A model generated the notes under the pieces. It was not told where the DNA came from. It saw nothing but the letters and a program-made list of their open reading frames with translations, and did no database searches. From NCBI RefSeq assembly GCF_026151205.1, contig NC_087073.1, positions 11,811,578 through 11,875,577 of the forward strand: a DNA stretch of 64,000 nt, read 5' to 3'. This document shows, piece by piece, positions 1 through 11,009 of the stretch. The position numbers and the translations under genes were made by a program. Source of the stretch: Bolinopsis microptera. Taxonomy: Eukaryota > Ctenophora > Tentaculata > Lobata > Bolinopsidae. Each line of letters starts with the position of its first letter. The stretch's first letter is position 1.

Positions 1-1357
1 ACAATACTCGTAACTCACCTGAAAGGAGGAGAAAATGAGTCGTCTATTCTGAAACCATCTTCATGTCGATGCTCGGTGGCAGGTTTGGGCAGGGACTGGG
101 TGGTGAAGGAAATGGAGTGACCGCATTTGAACTCACAAAATTGACACAAGGTTAGCGTAGCAGGTACAAAGTGAGTGCTATCGGCCATACAATCCTGAAT
201 TTTAACTGGTTACAATCTTAAAAACAGGTATAATATGTATTATGTAGTATGTACTGGGGTCATGTTTTTGGGACAGTAAAGAAATAAGGCCACTTTGGAT
301 CTACAAGCAACAGAAAGTGTAGAATAAGAATTAAATTCATTTTACTCTTTCAATTTTTGGTCAGAATATTCTCTTTTAAGTGTAGTGCACATTATGCAAT
401 GCTCATACACACAATATATAGAATTGTTTGTGAGATTGAATTGGATTAAAAAATTTCAAAGATTCAAAGAAAATGATAATCTACTTTAAACAAGATAATA
501 TGGTTATTTGAAATGCAAGCTATTTAAATCACAGTAAGATGATAACAATTTAAACGATTTTCATGTTTAATTGAAATAAGCACACTCTGTACCGTAATCT
601 GCAACACTACTAAGTTTGTGAATCACAAACTTATCACAAATTGTGATAAGGAGTGCCAAACTGCTGAGTGCAGCTGTTTGTAGCAGCTGTGTGTAGCAGC
701 TGTGTGTAGTGAGTACTAGCTTTCATACATTGTATGATACGAGTATTCAAGAGTATGAAACTATTTAATAGTCAAATGTTTATCAAATGTTGTTATAAAG
801 TTAGAGAAAGAAACAGCATAACGATATTTGTGAAGAGAATCAGGGAATTTTGTCTGCAGTATGACCAAGTAGTGTCCCTTAGAGATACACTTTAGTAGGC
901 CATTCAATTTTAGTTCTCAAGGGCAATAAACTAGTGACCACAACAGCTGGACTAACTTATTCCATTATTGTATAAAAAGTATTAAAACAATATACATATT
1001 GTAATAGCAACAATGCAGTGACATGACCCTAAAAGAAATTAAACCGTCAACTAGGGGTAAACCCTTGAAAATCCAAAAAATTCCCTATCTACATCACACA
1101 ATATGGCCTTGGGAATTTAAATTTAGGTATTAACTCCCTATTTCAGCAAAATTCTTTTTGAACCTCTGTCTCATTGTAAAAAATTACTGTAACTTATTCC
1201 ATTGACTATTACCCATTAACAGATCAGTATTACAATTGTTAATTATAATGACTTCCTAATCCGGTTTCCTAATATGGCTTCCTCAACAACTCCTTTCAAA
1301 ACTCTTCCCTCCTCTTTGAGGTATGGCCTTTGACGCCACATCAGAACACAAAAATCT
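1..1357. other. non-coding stretch, no gene seen
   Basis: No open frame of note and no recognisable protein similarity on either strand. The stretch is AT-rich. A short run of AGCAGCTGTGTGT-type repeats lies near 665-710. It leads into the decayed retroelement that begins near 1.4-1.5 kb. Confidence 0.5.
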
Positions 1358-1379
1358 TTGTCAAATAAACCTCAAGTCC

Positions 1380-3405
1380 CAGTAGTAGACACAAATCATT
1401 CAATAAAAGTAGTAGACACATATCATTCAGTGAAAGTAGAAACTCCTAATATTCATAGCCCTGTTGAGGCACCAACCAGAAATGGAATTGAAAATGATGT
1501 TATTTCCTCTCCTGTTGTGTATCCATGTGATAAATGCTCTCAAGATGCCTTGAGTGCGTTAAGTGCGATGGTCCCTGTGTTAAATGGTATCATACCAATT
1601 AGTGTTGTATGCACAAAAAAACGTTTGAAAAACTTGGGCAACACTCAGAAGTAATGTGGTTATATAAGAATTGTAAGGCCTTGGAGAAGAAACCGGTTAA
1701 GCTTGTTAAAGTTATCAAATGAGGTAATCATGCTTCTTTAAGTGAGATCTCTAATGCTGCTGATTTTGCCTACAGTAAAATTATGAAATGGACCAAGAAC
1801 ATGTTCCTAGTGCCACGGGGTAAAGTGGGCAATGCCTTCATCTATGAATTAAGCATATTATTCAGCCTGTTTAATGACAAGACTGAAGACAGAATGGGAG
1901 AGTGTGGCGTTAAGACTAGTATGTTTGCCCACCGCTTGCTAAATACTTTGAGAACACCTTCAGGGAACCAACAGACCTCTATGGAGGTCTGTTGGTGGAT
2001 TATGCTCTTAGCACCAAGCTACTTATTGATCCCCTGAGAGACATCATCAAACAAGTGTGATTAGCAGATGATAGTGCTGCTGGAGGGAAACTGAAGGCAG
2101 TGTATAAGTGGTGGAACGAGTTGCTCCAAGTTGGACCTAAGTAAGGTTATTTTCTTAACCCATCTTAGAGCATTCTAGTAGTAAAGGACCCTCAATTGAT
2201 TTACCAGGCCAAAGCATTGTTTGGAGAGTTCAATATGCAAATAACATCAGGCACCAGGCATCTTGGAGCAGTACTTGGCAATACAGGTGTCAAAGATCAG
2301 TACATCACCGATAAGGTCCAAGGGTGGTGCGAAGACATCAAGATGCTAGCTGATATTGCAGAATCTGAGCCTCAAGCAGCCTACTCAGCCTACATCTCTG
2401 GCATACAACACAGATGGAAGTTTGGCAAAGGACTGCCTCACATCTCTGAAGCCATGGAGCCGCTAGAACATGAGATTAGATAAAAGATTCTGCAATAGAT
2501 GAAGGGCAGGAAGATCTCAGACTTAGAGAGAGATGTGTTAAGTCTACCAATAAGATTGGGAGGATTGGGCATTGGTTAACCCCAAGCCTCCAAGCTACTC
2601 ACCACCAAGCTGATAAAGGCAATAGTGGACCAACAGGAAGTTTACACTGCATCCAGTAACCTCACCAAATCTGGGAACGAAATGAGCAATAATTGAAGAA
2701 TTCCGAGCTCCAAGCCAAGTTTGACGCTATAGCTGAAAGATGTGGCACCTCCTCTAAGAGAACACTACTAGCAGCAAGAGAATTGCCTGTGGATGTTGGA
2801 AAACAAGTGATCTTGACCACCTTCTCACCTGTAAGCTAAGGGGCTACGTGATAATGACCCACAACAACATCAGAGACACAATGGCAAATCTCCTGCGTGA
2901 GGTATGTGAAAGTTGAACCCCAGCTACAGCAGGTAAATGAGGGTAATTGCCTCAACCCCAAGACTATAACAGGTGACCAAGCTTGGCTTGACGTATCTGC
3001 TAGAGGAGTTTGGAGTCTATTTGATAAGACCTTTCTTGACATGAGGGTTTCACACCCCAATTGCTTATCAAACAGGACAAAAACTCTTCACTGAGAAGTA
3101 TAGAGAGAACGAGAGGCAGGAGAAGGATGAGTACTTGGAGAGAGTGTTGAATGTGAGAAGGTCACCTTCACCCTGTGTCGGCTGTATTTCTGACATCTGG
3201 AGACATGTTCAAAGAGTGTAAGCAGTTAAGTTTGTAAACAGATTAGCAGACCTCATAGCCAGGAAAAAGGAAGAGAGATATTGCCATGTAGTAGGGCATG
3301 TGAGGACAAGAACAAGATTCGCAATGTTAAGAACAACGCTAATAGCTCTACGAGATTATAGAGGCAAGAAAAAAAGACGAAAAAGGGGGGACCTCCAACC
3401 CATGT
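1380..3405 (+). pseudogene. PHD-finger/reverse-transcriptase retroelement, copy A (decayed)
   Basis: Reading across frames gives a colinear but broken polyprotein. A PHD-like zinc finger lies at about 1519-1690 (CDKC, then CDGPCVKWYH in a shifted frame, then a KNC end where an expected Cys is Tyr). It is followed by a NLFxVPxGxxGxxF block (about 1795-1860), the RT motif C remnant LADD at 2061-2072 preceded by an in-frame stop, and the strongly conserved RHLGAVLGN...EPQAAYSAYISG...HRW block at 2257-2420. The C-terminal D+RVxxP, LLRTTLIALR and basic tail lie near 3000-3400. Frameshifts, stops and internal deletions make it non-functional. The same block order is known from a reverse-transcriptase family abundant in cnidarian genomes; that link is from memory and not tested here. 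A 13-bp inverted repeat (ACCAACAGACCTC / GAGGTCTGTTGGT) lies near 1968-1997. Confidence 0.7.
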
Positions 3406-3469
3406 AGCTGAGACACCTCACAGCAAATAGACCAAAGTGGATCCCTCCTGGAATCATTTCGTCTGTACA

Positions 3470-3550
3470 ATTTTACACAATATATAAGCTACAATAAATT
3501 ATCTATAAAATTTACATAAACAAACTTAAGAAACCTCCTAGCTCGTCTTC
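3470..3550 (-). mobile_element. 3' tail of retroelement copy B (left of the inserted DNA transposon)
   Basis: This segment matches 10243-10302 in the same orientation: GCTACAATAAAT, then ACATAAACAAACTTAAG, then GCTCGTCTTCT. In the uninterrupted copy C the sequence continues straight into GAGG(A)ATGAGATTGAAGG. Here that continuation is found only at 9612, on the far side of the DNA transposon. The two pieces therefore were one minus-strand retroelement copy before the insertion. Confidence 0.75.
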
Positions 3551-3963
3551 TAGTTAGGGAGGATATGTCAGTAATATCAATGGCGTGGGATTAGTTTAGT
3601 AAAAGCAATTTGACTTCAAGAATCACTAGTTGGAAGCCTAAACTAAAGGATTTTTATAGGTGGCAATTTTTATTTTGGCGGGAACACCCATTATATACGG
3701 GCCAAGCCCTTTTTTAAAAATCCGAAAAATCCGAAATGCTTATATTGATAGTAGACTAGGCTTGTGGGGTACCAAAAGAAAGGTAATGACCCACTGAAGT
3801 CAGGAAAAATAAATGTGGGGTTCCCTGACCTTCCATATGGGCGAAAACGGCGAAATCGACGAAAACGGGCGAGAAAATGACATTTTTTGAAAATTGTTCT
3901 ATACTAGGCATGTGGGGTACTAAAATAAGCGTAATGGTCCAGTGAGTGAATATAATCACCTTG
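3551..3963 (+). repeat. left terminal inverted repeat of the Academ-like element
   Basis: The outer ~220 bp is nearly identical, apart from small indels, to the reverse complement of 9396-9611. The inner ~190 bp, with two copies of a GTGGGGTAC...AAGCGTAATGG motif, is more diverged from the reverse complement of 7200-7389. The arm itself is uninterrupted, so it serves as the reference for the insertion in the right arm. Confidence 0.85.
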
Positions 3964-4485
3964 TGGGCCTCCAAAATGTATCAGGTGGGCATAAACAGCG
4001 TGACTAGATTCGGAAGAATACTTGAATGTTCTGCTTGCGCTCAGAGGGTTATTTCATTACAGAGCAGTGCATGCATTTATTAATTTATATTATATCCCGG
4101 GCGTATACTAAGTAGGGTGGAAATATCTCATAATATATATATACTAGAAAACCCGTGGTCACAGGGAAGAAGGTAATAGTATTTTTATCTATCTTTAGTA
4201 GTCAGTTTTTGTCGCATCAGAAAATATCCGTCACAACCAAAGATACAGCCGAATTAAATGTAAAACACGTTAAACACAACGTAATTACCACAAAATCGAT
4301 AAAAATCGCGCTCGTAAATATTTGCACGTGCAGGTTCGTGTACAGTGTACCAATCTTCGTTACCATGGTTACTATGCAATCTTTTGCTTTTTACGTGGGC
4401 GGTCGTACAGACAGACAGACAGAGATATATACAGCGATTCAGATGTAAATACTTCGGCGATGTGCGTACATGAACTCTTGGAGCA

Positions 4486-6144
4486 GCACCAGAAGCTGAG
4501 AGGAAAATATAAGGTGAGTGAACTATTACATTTTTACTGTTATCTATTTAAAAGTTCGAAACATCTTGTAGACACAAATAGAGGGAATGCTTAAAACCAC
4601 ATAATAATTCTCAGGCTTATCAAGCCACAGATGGTCTGCTGAACATCTGTGAACTTGGACGGGCGGCTGAGGACACATTCGTGACTGAAAGAATAATTGG
4701 AGATGAGCCGGTTTGGTCACCGATGAAGAAATTGAAGCTGTATCTTTTCAGAGACTCGGTTAAGGCTGTCAAGGTCAAGGTCGCCAAAGGATTTGTAATC
4801 ATGAAGGAGGAGAGGGGCATGATGACCAAATGGATGATAGCCTCAAAGAACAGGCCTGAAATAGACCTTCAGGCGATCATAGCCAGGCATGAGTTCACAG
4901 TCGTGCCAAGGGCAAGACTTTGGTGATCATTTCGTCAAGCGTGTAGCTGGTGAATCAAGAGGCTTTGAGAATGTCCTGCTAGTGTTTGATAGATATGATT
5001 TCCCCATGTCACTAAAAGCAATGACCAGAGATCAGAGGACTAATGGAAAACAAGTGCAGTTCAGACTAGCTCATAACACAGACATAGGAAAGCTCAAAAC
5101 AAAGATGCTACTCTCCCACGTCAAGACCAAAGTCACGCTTACGAAGATCCTAGCAGAACGGGCAGAGGAGGCATTCATAGCATCAGAAGCAAGCTACACC
5201 GTTGTCTATGGAGAAACTATCAAATCTAACATGGACATGATGGCAAATGAGACTGATCACACACAAGAGGAAGCTGATACCCTGATGATCAAGCTGGTCA
5301 ATGTCATTATATCAGCAGTGACTTCATCATACATTGTCGTGAGCTCTCCAGACACAGACGTGTTTGTTCTCCTTCTATTACCAGCTCTCACTGCTCATCA
5401 CCAGCGACAGACTGGAGTTGATGAATGGAATAAAATTGTCTTCAGAACAGGAACCAAAGCCAAGCACAGAGATCTGCCCATGGACTACTTTATTGGTAAA
5501 CTAGATGAACACCATGTAGCAGGTATGGTTGGGTTTCACTCCTTCAGTGGGTGCGATCAAATAGGAACGTACCATGGTATCTCCAAAGCGAGGCTCCTCA
5601 AGCTGTATCTAGCTTCTACATCTGATGAAGTGCGCTGCTTTAGTATGTTAGGTGAAGATGATGTAGATATGGAAGCGTTGAATGTTGGTTTGGAACAGTT
5701 CCTGATGAAGGCATACATGACTAAAGGTATTGTAGCTGTCAGTATTGGTGAATTACGGTGGCAATTATTCAGCAAGAAACAGCTCACCTCAGAGAAGTTA
5801 CCCCCGACAATGGGAGCACTGAAGTGGAAGATCCTCAGAAGCCATTATGTGACAATTGTCTGGAAGAGATCACTGCTGAGCTTTGAGGCTATTTACCCTG
5901 ACCCTCTCCAATTTGGGTGGTTACCAACCCTTCAGGGAATGCTCATCTAGCCTTGGTGCCTATCCTAACAGATGAGCCACCGGTGCCTGAAGCCACGCTG
6001 GACATGACGGATTGTGGTTGCAAGAAAACCAAGTGTATTGCAGGGTCATGTTCATGTAGAAAGGTTGGCTTGAGGTGCACTGCACTGTGCCGCTGTGTAG
6101 ATTGTTCAAACATCAGTGACCTTGACAGTGATCTAGAGATTTAG
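4486..6144 (+). pseudogene. PIN/XPG-like nuclease with CXC-type cysteine tail, transposon-borne, frameshifted
   Basis: A probable small exon ending at 4513 (GTGAGTG donor) is followed by an exon from 4615 (CTCAG acceptor) that opens with a conserved-looking stretch up to IARHEFTVVPRA (about 4915). An internal deletion with frame change then joins to DHFVKRVAGES (about 4927). The middle domain has spaced acidic residues typical of PIN/FEN nucleases: EEADT (about 5267-5281), SSPDTDVF (about 5342-5365) and SGCDQ (about 5546-5560). LRWQLFSKKQ and VWKRS blocks follow. Near 5917 a 1-nt shift leads to the tail, where about ten Cys in CxC spacing (6010-6112) form a CXC-like metal-binding region; the stop is at 6142-6144. 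It is the sole evident gene of the surrounding inverted-repeat element, so it is probably that element's transposase or nuclease. The deletion and frameshifts suggest this copy is dead. Confidence 0.65.
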
Positions 6145-6309
6145 ATTTTAGCTGACGTCTAATTATGAACAATGTGAAATCTGACACAAGTATACATGAT
6201 TTAGAGGTTAATTGTATTTGATGTTTTCAGTGAAATTTTGTTGTTTATTTGTAATGTTGTTTGTTTATTTCTAATAAGTTGATCAGGACATGGTTTTTAC
6301 ACACAACGG

Positions 6310-7069
6310 GGGGAATGCAACGTCAATTAATGTCAATTAATGTCAATTAATGTCAATTAATGTCAATGTCAGTTTTGCAAAATTTTGGAATACTGACATT
6401 AATTGACACAATATTTTTCGACCAAAGATTATGTAGTTCTACCATATTTTTAGCACTTTAGAATGTTTATATCATCAATTTATTCACTACTATCACATAT
6501 GGAAATGTGAAATGTGAAAAAAATTCAGATCATTAAACAATAAAACTAAAATAATACGGTTTTCCGAAATTTAATTTTCTTAAATGGGCGTGGCCATCCA
6601 AGGGCGTGGTTCTCAACATCATCAGAACTTAAAACCCACATTTAACGAAATGCCTTCATGACATTTATATTTGAATAACGAATCTTAAACAGCTAACATT
6701 ACTCCTTCATACTAAAAAAGCCGATTCTAGATATTTTACCTGTATAAGAAACCAATAAAATATGGGCGTGGCCGGTGGGGACCGAAGATGGAAGAGTTGG
6801 AAGCTGAAATTTGTTTTGGTGGTCTTTGAACCTAAGGATCAACAGATAAGAACATACTCATAATTATTCAAGGACATTTTGTTTTTTTGAACCGGTCTAA
6901 CTTACATAGACGTGAATATCTTGAATAATTATCGAATAATGATAATCTCAAATTTCAAGACAAATTAATGTCAATTAATGTCAATTAATGTCAATTAATG
7001 TCAATTAATGTCAATGTCAGTTTGGGGTTTTCATGGAATACTGACATTAATTGACGTTGCATTCCCCCC
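6310..7069. mobile_element. 760-bp TIR element (MITE) with repeat-array ends and 8-bp TSD
   Basis: The left end GGGGGGAATGCAACGTCAAT (6310) is the reverse complement of the right end finishing at 7069. CACACAAC occurs at 6302-6309 and again at 7070-7077, an 8-bp target duplication. Just inside each end lie tandem TGTCAATTAA decamers (about 6321-6365 and 6966-7014) and an inverted GACATTAATTGAC. No coding capacity is seen. An 8-bp duplication fits hAT, P or Merlin superfamilies, and the GG terminus would suit Merlin; this is inference. It sits inside the Academ-like element. Confidence 0.75.
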
Positions 7070-7199
7070 CACACAACTTTTGTCTTTGTTTTGTTTTCAA
7101 GAGGCAGGAAATAAAAATCATGAAAAACAAGAATTACTGCGTAACGTTCAATACAAAGTTTTTGGAAAATGTTTAGTCACTGTTATGAAACATTGTGAA

Positions 7200-7389
7200 A
7201 GGTGATTATAATCACTCACAGGACCATTACGCTTCTTTTGGTACCCCACATGGCTAGTATAGAACAATTTTCAAACAAGGCAATTTTCTTGCCAATTTTC
7301 GCCTTTTATGCCCGTATGGTGTATTGGGAAGAGCCAAACTTATTTTCACTGAGTTCAGTGGGCCAATACCTTTCTTTTGGTACCCCACA
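7200..7389 (-). repeat. inner part of right terminal inverted repeat, Academ-like element
   Basis: The reverse complement aligns with 3766-3963 (AAAAGAAAGGTA, AAAATTGTTCTATACTAG, AAGCGTAATGGTCC). The arm is broken at 7389 by the LINE insertion and resumes at 9403. Confidence 0.75.
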
Positions 7390-9402
7390 TTATTATTATC
7401 AAAACATGTCAATCTTACAAATGTCAACAATCCTAAAATAATTTAGAACCTGAACGTGATCCTTTGTAAGATTATATGTCCCAAAAGTCAAATTGACTTG
7501 TACTCAAGTATAAAATCGAATAATTTACTCCAATAACCACGGTTACTAGCAAGTTCTCTCAAATGAAGAATATCATCATACGACTCCAGCAAGATGAAAC
7601 GCTTCCAGAGGTCAACCTTCAGGTGGTGTAGGAGGTTACGTCTGTGAGCCCCGAGTCTACCAACTTCACTACACATCTCGACAGCAAAGCACAGAGCAGC
7701 TTGAGCTGGTGATCTTTCATCGCTCCTCAGTATGTGTCCTAGCATCTTCCACCTAGATAACTCAGCACGCTCGGACATAGGGGTAGAGTTACTCTGTTTG
7801 TAGAGGGTATCTTTGGACATCATACTGCGTGGCCAGCTGACATTCATGATCTTTCTGAGGTGGTTACGGTGACATGCATCTAATTTGTCCCAGTACGATT
7901 TAGGCATTCCCCAGCAACTAGAGATATACATGAGGATAGATACTACTTGGGCCTCATAGACCTTCAGCTTCTTCTGTAGGGGGATCTTACTCTGGCACCA
8001 GACCTTCTTGAAGTTCTGGAATGCTACATTGGCTAACATGATTCTTCTGGTGACATCTTTCCTACTTTCTAGCAGAGAACCCAACAACTTGCTACTGCAC
8101 CATTCTTCATTCATTCTAAGGGGTTTACCATCATCCATGACCTCATCTTTCCCAGCTATGTAGACGTGTACAAACTCTGTCTTCGATTCATTAATATTCA
8201 GATTCCAATCTTTGAACACCTTAGTAGCGATAGGGAGGAGGGCTTCTAGAGTATCTTTGTCTTCACCAAGATAGTCGATGTCATCAGAGTAGGCATCTTC
8301 TTCAGGCATGCCGCTAGGGTTAATAGGAGGGGTTGGGCGCAGCGTCACGGCACGCAGGTGGTAGCAGGCACCAGCTAGAGTGATTGTGAAACAGAGGCCT
8401 GAAACGCTATCACCTTGGGGTCCTCCATTGGTGCTGATGAATTCAAGGGAGGTAGCGCTGTTGAGTCGCACCTTGATCTTGGTGTTGCTCAGGAGGAATC
8501 TCACTAGTCTGATCTCATCTCTTGTGCACCCTGCGTCCTCTAGGAGGTTGAGCACAGTCTGCCTACTGATAGTATCGAAGGCACTGGACATGTCTAGGCC
8601 CATCTTGTGGAAAGACCACTCTCTTTCTTTTACGATGCTGATCAACATACGGTGACACCATACCAGGTCTCCACAGCTTCTCTTCTGCTTGTAGGCAGCT
8701 TGCCATGGACCTGTGTAAGCGTCTACCTTTGCTTCAATTCTCCTGAGTGTAATGAGGGATAGCAGCTTACGAGCACAGTTACATAATGTCAGGGGTCTGA
8801 GGCTTTTCAGTTCACCAGGAGTCTTGCCAGGCTTTTGAAGAGGGGTGATGAAACATTCTCCGACAGCGTCAAGGAACAGGTTCTCTTCAAAGCAGGTGTT
8901 GATGATTTTGGCGTAATGGACACATAGCGCACTCCCACCATACTTGAGGAGCTCATTGGGGGTATTGTCAGGTCCATTGGCTTTGCCGTTCTTGAGGCGT
9001 TTAGCAGCGGTTTTTACCTCATATTCTGTGATAGGGCAGTCGAGGGGAGAAGTGGGACCTTCAAACGGATCAAGGGCAGGTTCATCTCCAGTCAGCTGTT
9101 CTTCATACCAATCACGGAGTACTTCAGCTTTAGCGAGGTCTGTACCAATGGGGTACCCATCCTTATTGTGGACAACTATAGGCTTTGTCTCTTTGGTCTT
9201 AGCTAAGGATCTCACAGCTTCGAACATTTGACGCGTGTCGTCAGTTGATGAAATTTCTTCAGCTAACTGGTCAGCCTTAGCACACTCTAGCTCCTTCAGT
9301 CTCTTTTTGATGTCTTTACCGAGCTTATTTCTCCGTCCTCGCAGTACAGAGCTATCACAGGGCTTGTTGGTGCTTGCCAGGGCAAGGCGTATATCGTGTC
9401 GT
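7390..9402 (-). mobile_element. 5'-truncated LINE with reverse transcriptase ORF, flanked by 10-bp TSD
   Basis: GTACCCCACA is present once in the intact left arm (as its reverse complement at 3763-3772) but twice in the right arm, at 7380-7389 and 9403-9412, exactly flanking this block. On the minus strand the block opens mid-ORF at 9402 and ends after the stop at 7488 with a ~95-bp tail finishing in TGATAATAATAAT. That is the pattern of target-primed insertion with 5' truncation. The reading frame runs uninterrupted for about 640 codons: linker, RT motif A (GLDMSSAFDT), motif B (GGPQGDSVSG), motif C (YSDD, in place of the usual YADD/FADD), then a thumb and C-terminal region. No endonuclease domain remains. 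The apparent first codon lies in flanking transposon sequence, so there is no genuine start. The clade was not resolved. Confidence 0.85.
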
Positions 9403-9611
9403 GTACCCCACAAGCCTAGTCTACTATCAATATAAGCATTTCGGATTTTTCGGATTTAAAAAAAAGGGCGTGGCCCGTATAGGGGTGTTCCCGCCAAAAT
9501 AAAAATTGCCACCTATAAAAATCCTTTAGTTTAGGCTTCCAACTAGTGATTCTTGAAGTCAAATTGCTTTTACTAAACTAATCCCACGCCATTACATACC
9601 CTCCCTAACTA
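9403..9611 (-). repeat. outer part of right terminal inverted repeat, Academ-like element
   Basis: The reverse complement is nearly identical to 3551-3772, including TGGCGTGGGATTAG and GGTGGCAATTTTTATTTTGG. It ends with CCCTAACTA at 9611. Confidence 0.85.
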
Positions 9612-9745
9612 TTCTGAGGTATGAGATTGAAGGATACGTCATCCAGTCTAAGGTGCTGGCCTTTTTGTCTTCCTTTGATTCCACTGAGTGCTATGAGTGT
9701 GCTTCGTAGCAGTTCAAACCTGAATCGTGTTCTGATTTCTGAGGC
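9612..9745 (-). pseudogene. retroelement copy B, C-terminal fragment (right of the inserted transposon)
   Basis: On the minus strand it reads IRTRFRFELLRSTLIALSGI, then a basic KGRQKGQHL and DVSFNLIPQ. This closely matches copy C at 10300-10430. The sequence that should follow it (GCTCGTCTTC and the 3' tail) is at 3470-3550. Confidence 0.75.
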
Positions 9746-10239
9746 AAGAAAATGGACAACAAATATGAAACCCCTTTATCAGATTGTTCATATTTCAAAT
9801 ATAATATTGGTAGCAGTGGACAATTTCTGTTACCTGTGTATTGCGTTCTGCTAATTCATAATTGCATCACTTGATTTAATTGAATGTAAACATATATAGA
9901 TGAGAAAGTATTTCCGTCACCAGTGTACCTTGCCTTGCTTATTACATCACATTATTTGATAGAACGTGTCGTATTCATATTTGTATTTATTACAATTTAA
10001 CGTAATTATATAACAATTAACGTAATTATATAACAATCAATGAACACCAGCAGTGGAAGATGTTTGGACACATTCTCAGGAGTATGGAGAACACCCCAGC
10101 CCAAACGGCTCTCTCTTTAAAAAAAAAAGGAAGCAACTCACGGTATCACTCTCAGAAGAGACATGTTTCATCATTTACCGGAATTGCAACCAAATATACA
10201 CAATAAGGTTTGGTACTTTATCCGTACATCCCCTTTAAT

Positions 10240-10640
10240 AGCTACAATAAATCGTCTATAAAATTTACATAAACAAACTTAAGAGACCTCAAAGCTCGTC
10301 TTCTGAGGAATGAGATTGAAGGATACGTCAACCAGTCCAAGGTGCTGGGCTTTTTGTCTTCCTCTGATTCCCCTGAGTGCTATGAGTGTGCTTCGTAGCA
10401 GATCAAACCTGAATCGTGTTCTGATGTGATTTTTGACCTGGCTCTTAGCTTCTTTATTGTGGTCAGCTATCCTTTCAGAAATACGATCTACAAACACAGT
10501 GCAGAGTGGGCCCATACCTCCGGATGTTGTAAAAACTAGTGGGACAAAGGACCCTTTCTCTGACTGAACGGCTCTCTCTTTTGCTATTGAATCAGATAAT
10601 TTATTCATTGGAAGATTGGGGAGACCTAGAATGAACTTGT
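10240..10640 (-). pseudogene. PHD/RT retroelement copy C, C-terminal fragment with uninterrupted 3' end
   Basis: The minus frame reads EKGSFVPLVFTTSGGMGPL, then VFVDRISERIADHNKE, IRTRFRFDLLRSTLIALRGI, and the end DVSFNLIPQKTSFEVS with a stop at about 10279. This is the conserved C-terminal block seen in pieces at 3100-3400 (copy A) and 9612-9745 (copy B). The 3' flank to 10240 is the empty-site reference for the transposon inserted in copy B. The frame continues upstream to 10731, but without recognisable family sequence. Confidence 0.75.
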
Positions 10641-10891
10641 TATCGGTTTTAAGAAGTGATTTAAATAGTAAAAATTTGCAAATGGACAACTTGCATGAAT
10701 TGAACGAAATTATAGATATAACTGCATGCAACAGATGTTGGGAAAATCTTTTTCAAGGGTACAGTTTGGCGCATTAAGGTATTTTTAAGAATCATTTTTG
10801 TCGGTAAGATCCTGTTTTATAATAATTATATAACAAAAGTGCTGCAAAGCAGCTTACGCAAAATTAATTTATTATGCATTAGCGATGAACT

Positions 10892-11009
10892 TGTATCACG
10901 TCGTGATCCCCATTGTCGTTTCGCTATAGTAGAGTTTCACTATAGTAGAGTTTCTACGATACAGGGGAGCCGCGCACTCGTGCGCGGCGGGTCATACAAC
11001 GTATGACAA
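10892..11009 (+). repeat. GC-rich hairpin repeat, copy 1
   Basis: The order is TATCACGTCGTGAT, a TCGC/TTTCGCTATAGTAGAG stretch with an internal duplication, ACGATACAGGGGAGCC, the self-complementary GCGCACTCGTGCGC, then GTCATACAACGTATGAC, which is also self-complementary. The same order occurs at 11416-11525 and inverted at 46006-46110. Confidence 0.8.

Larger units (their letters stand above)
3551..9611. mobile_element. Academ-like DNA transposon with ~410-bp terminal inverted repeats, containing two nested insertions
   Basis: The outer ends TAGTTAGGGAGG (3551) and CCTCCCTAACTA (to 9611) begin inverted repeats. Left arm 3551-3963 pairs first with 9611-9403, then with 7389-7200; the gap in the right arm is the LINE at 7390-9402. 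The host sequence on both sides is one retroelement copy, and TTC is present at 3548-3550 and 9612-9614, indicating a 3-bp target duplication (TTCT is also possible if the outermost T is excluded). Subtracting the two insertions leaves about 3.3 kb, whose only clear gene encodes a PIN/XPG-like nuclease domain plus a cysteine-rich tail. Academ transposons are known for an XPG-type nuclease and 3-4 bp target duplications, so that superfamily is my best placement. No second transposase gene was seen. Confidence 0.7.

Noticed and set aside
8380-9435. Plus-strand ORFs over the LINE
   Set aside because: Antisense shadows of the minus-strand RT frame.
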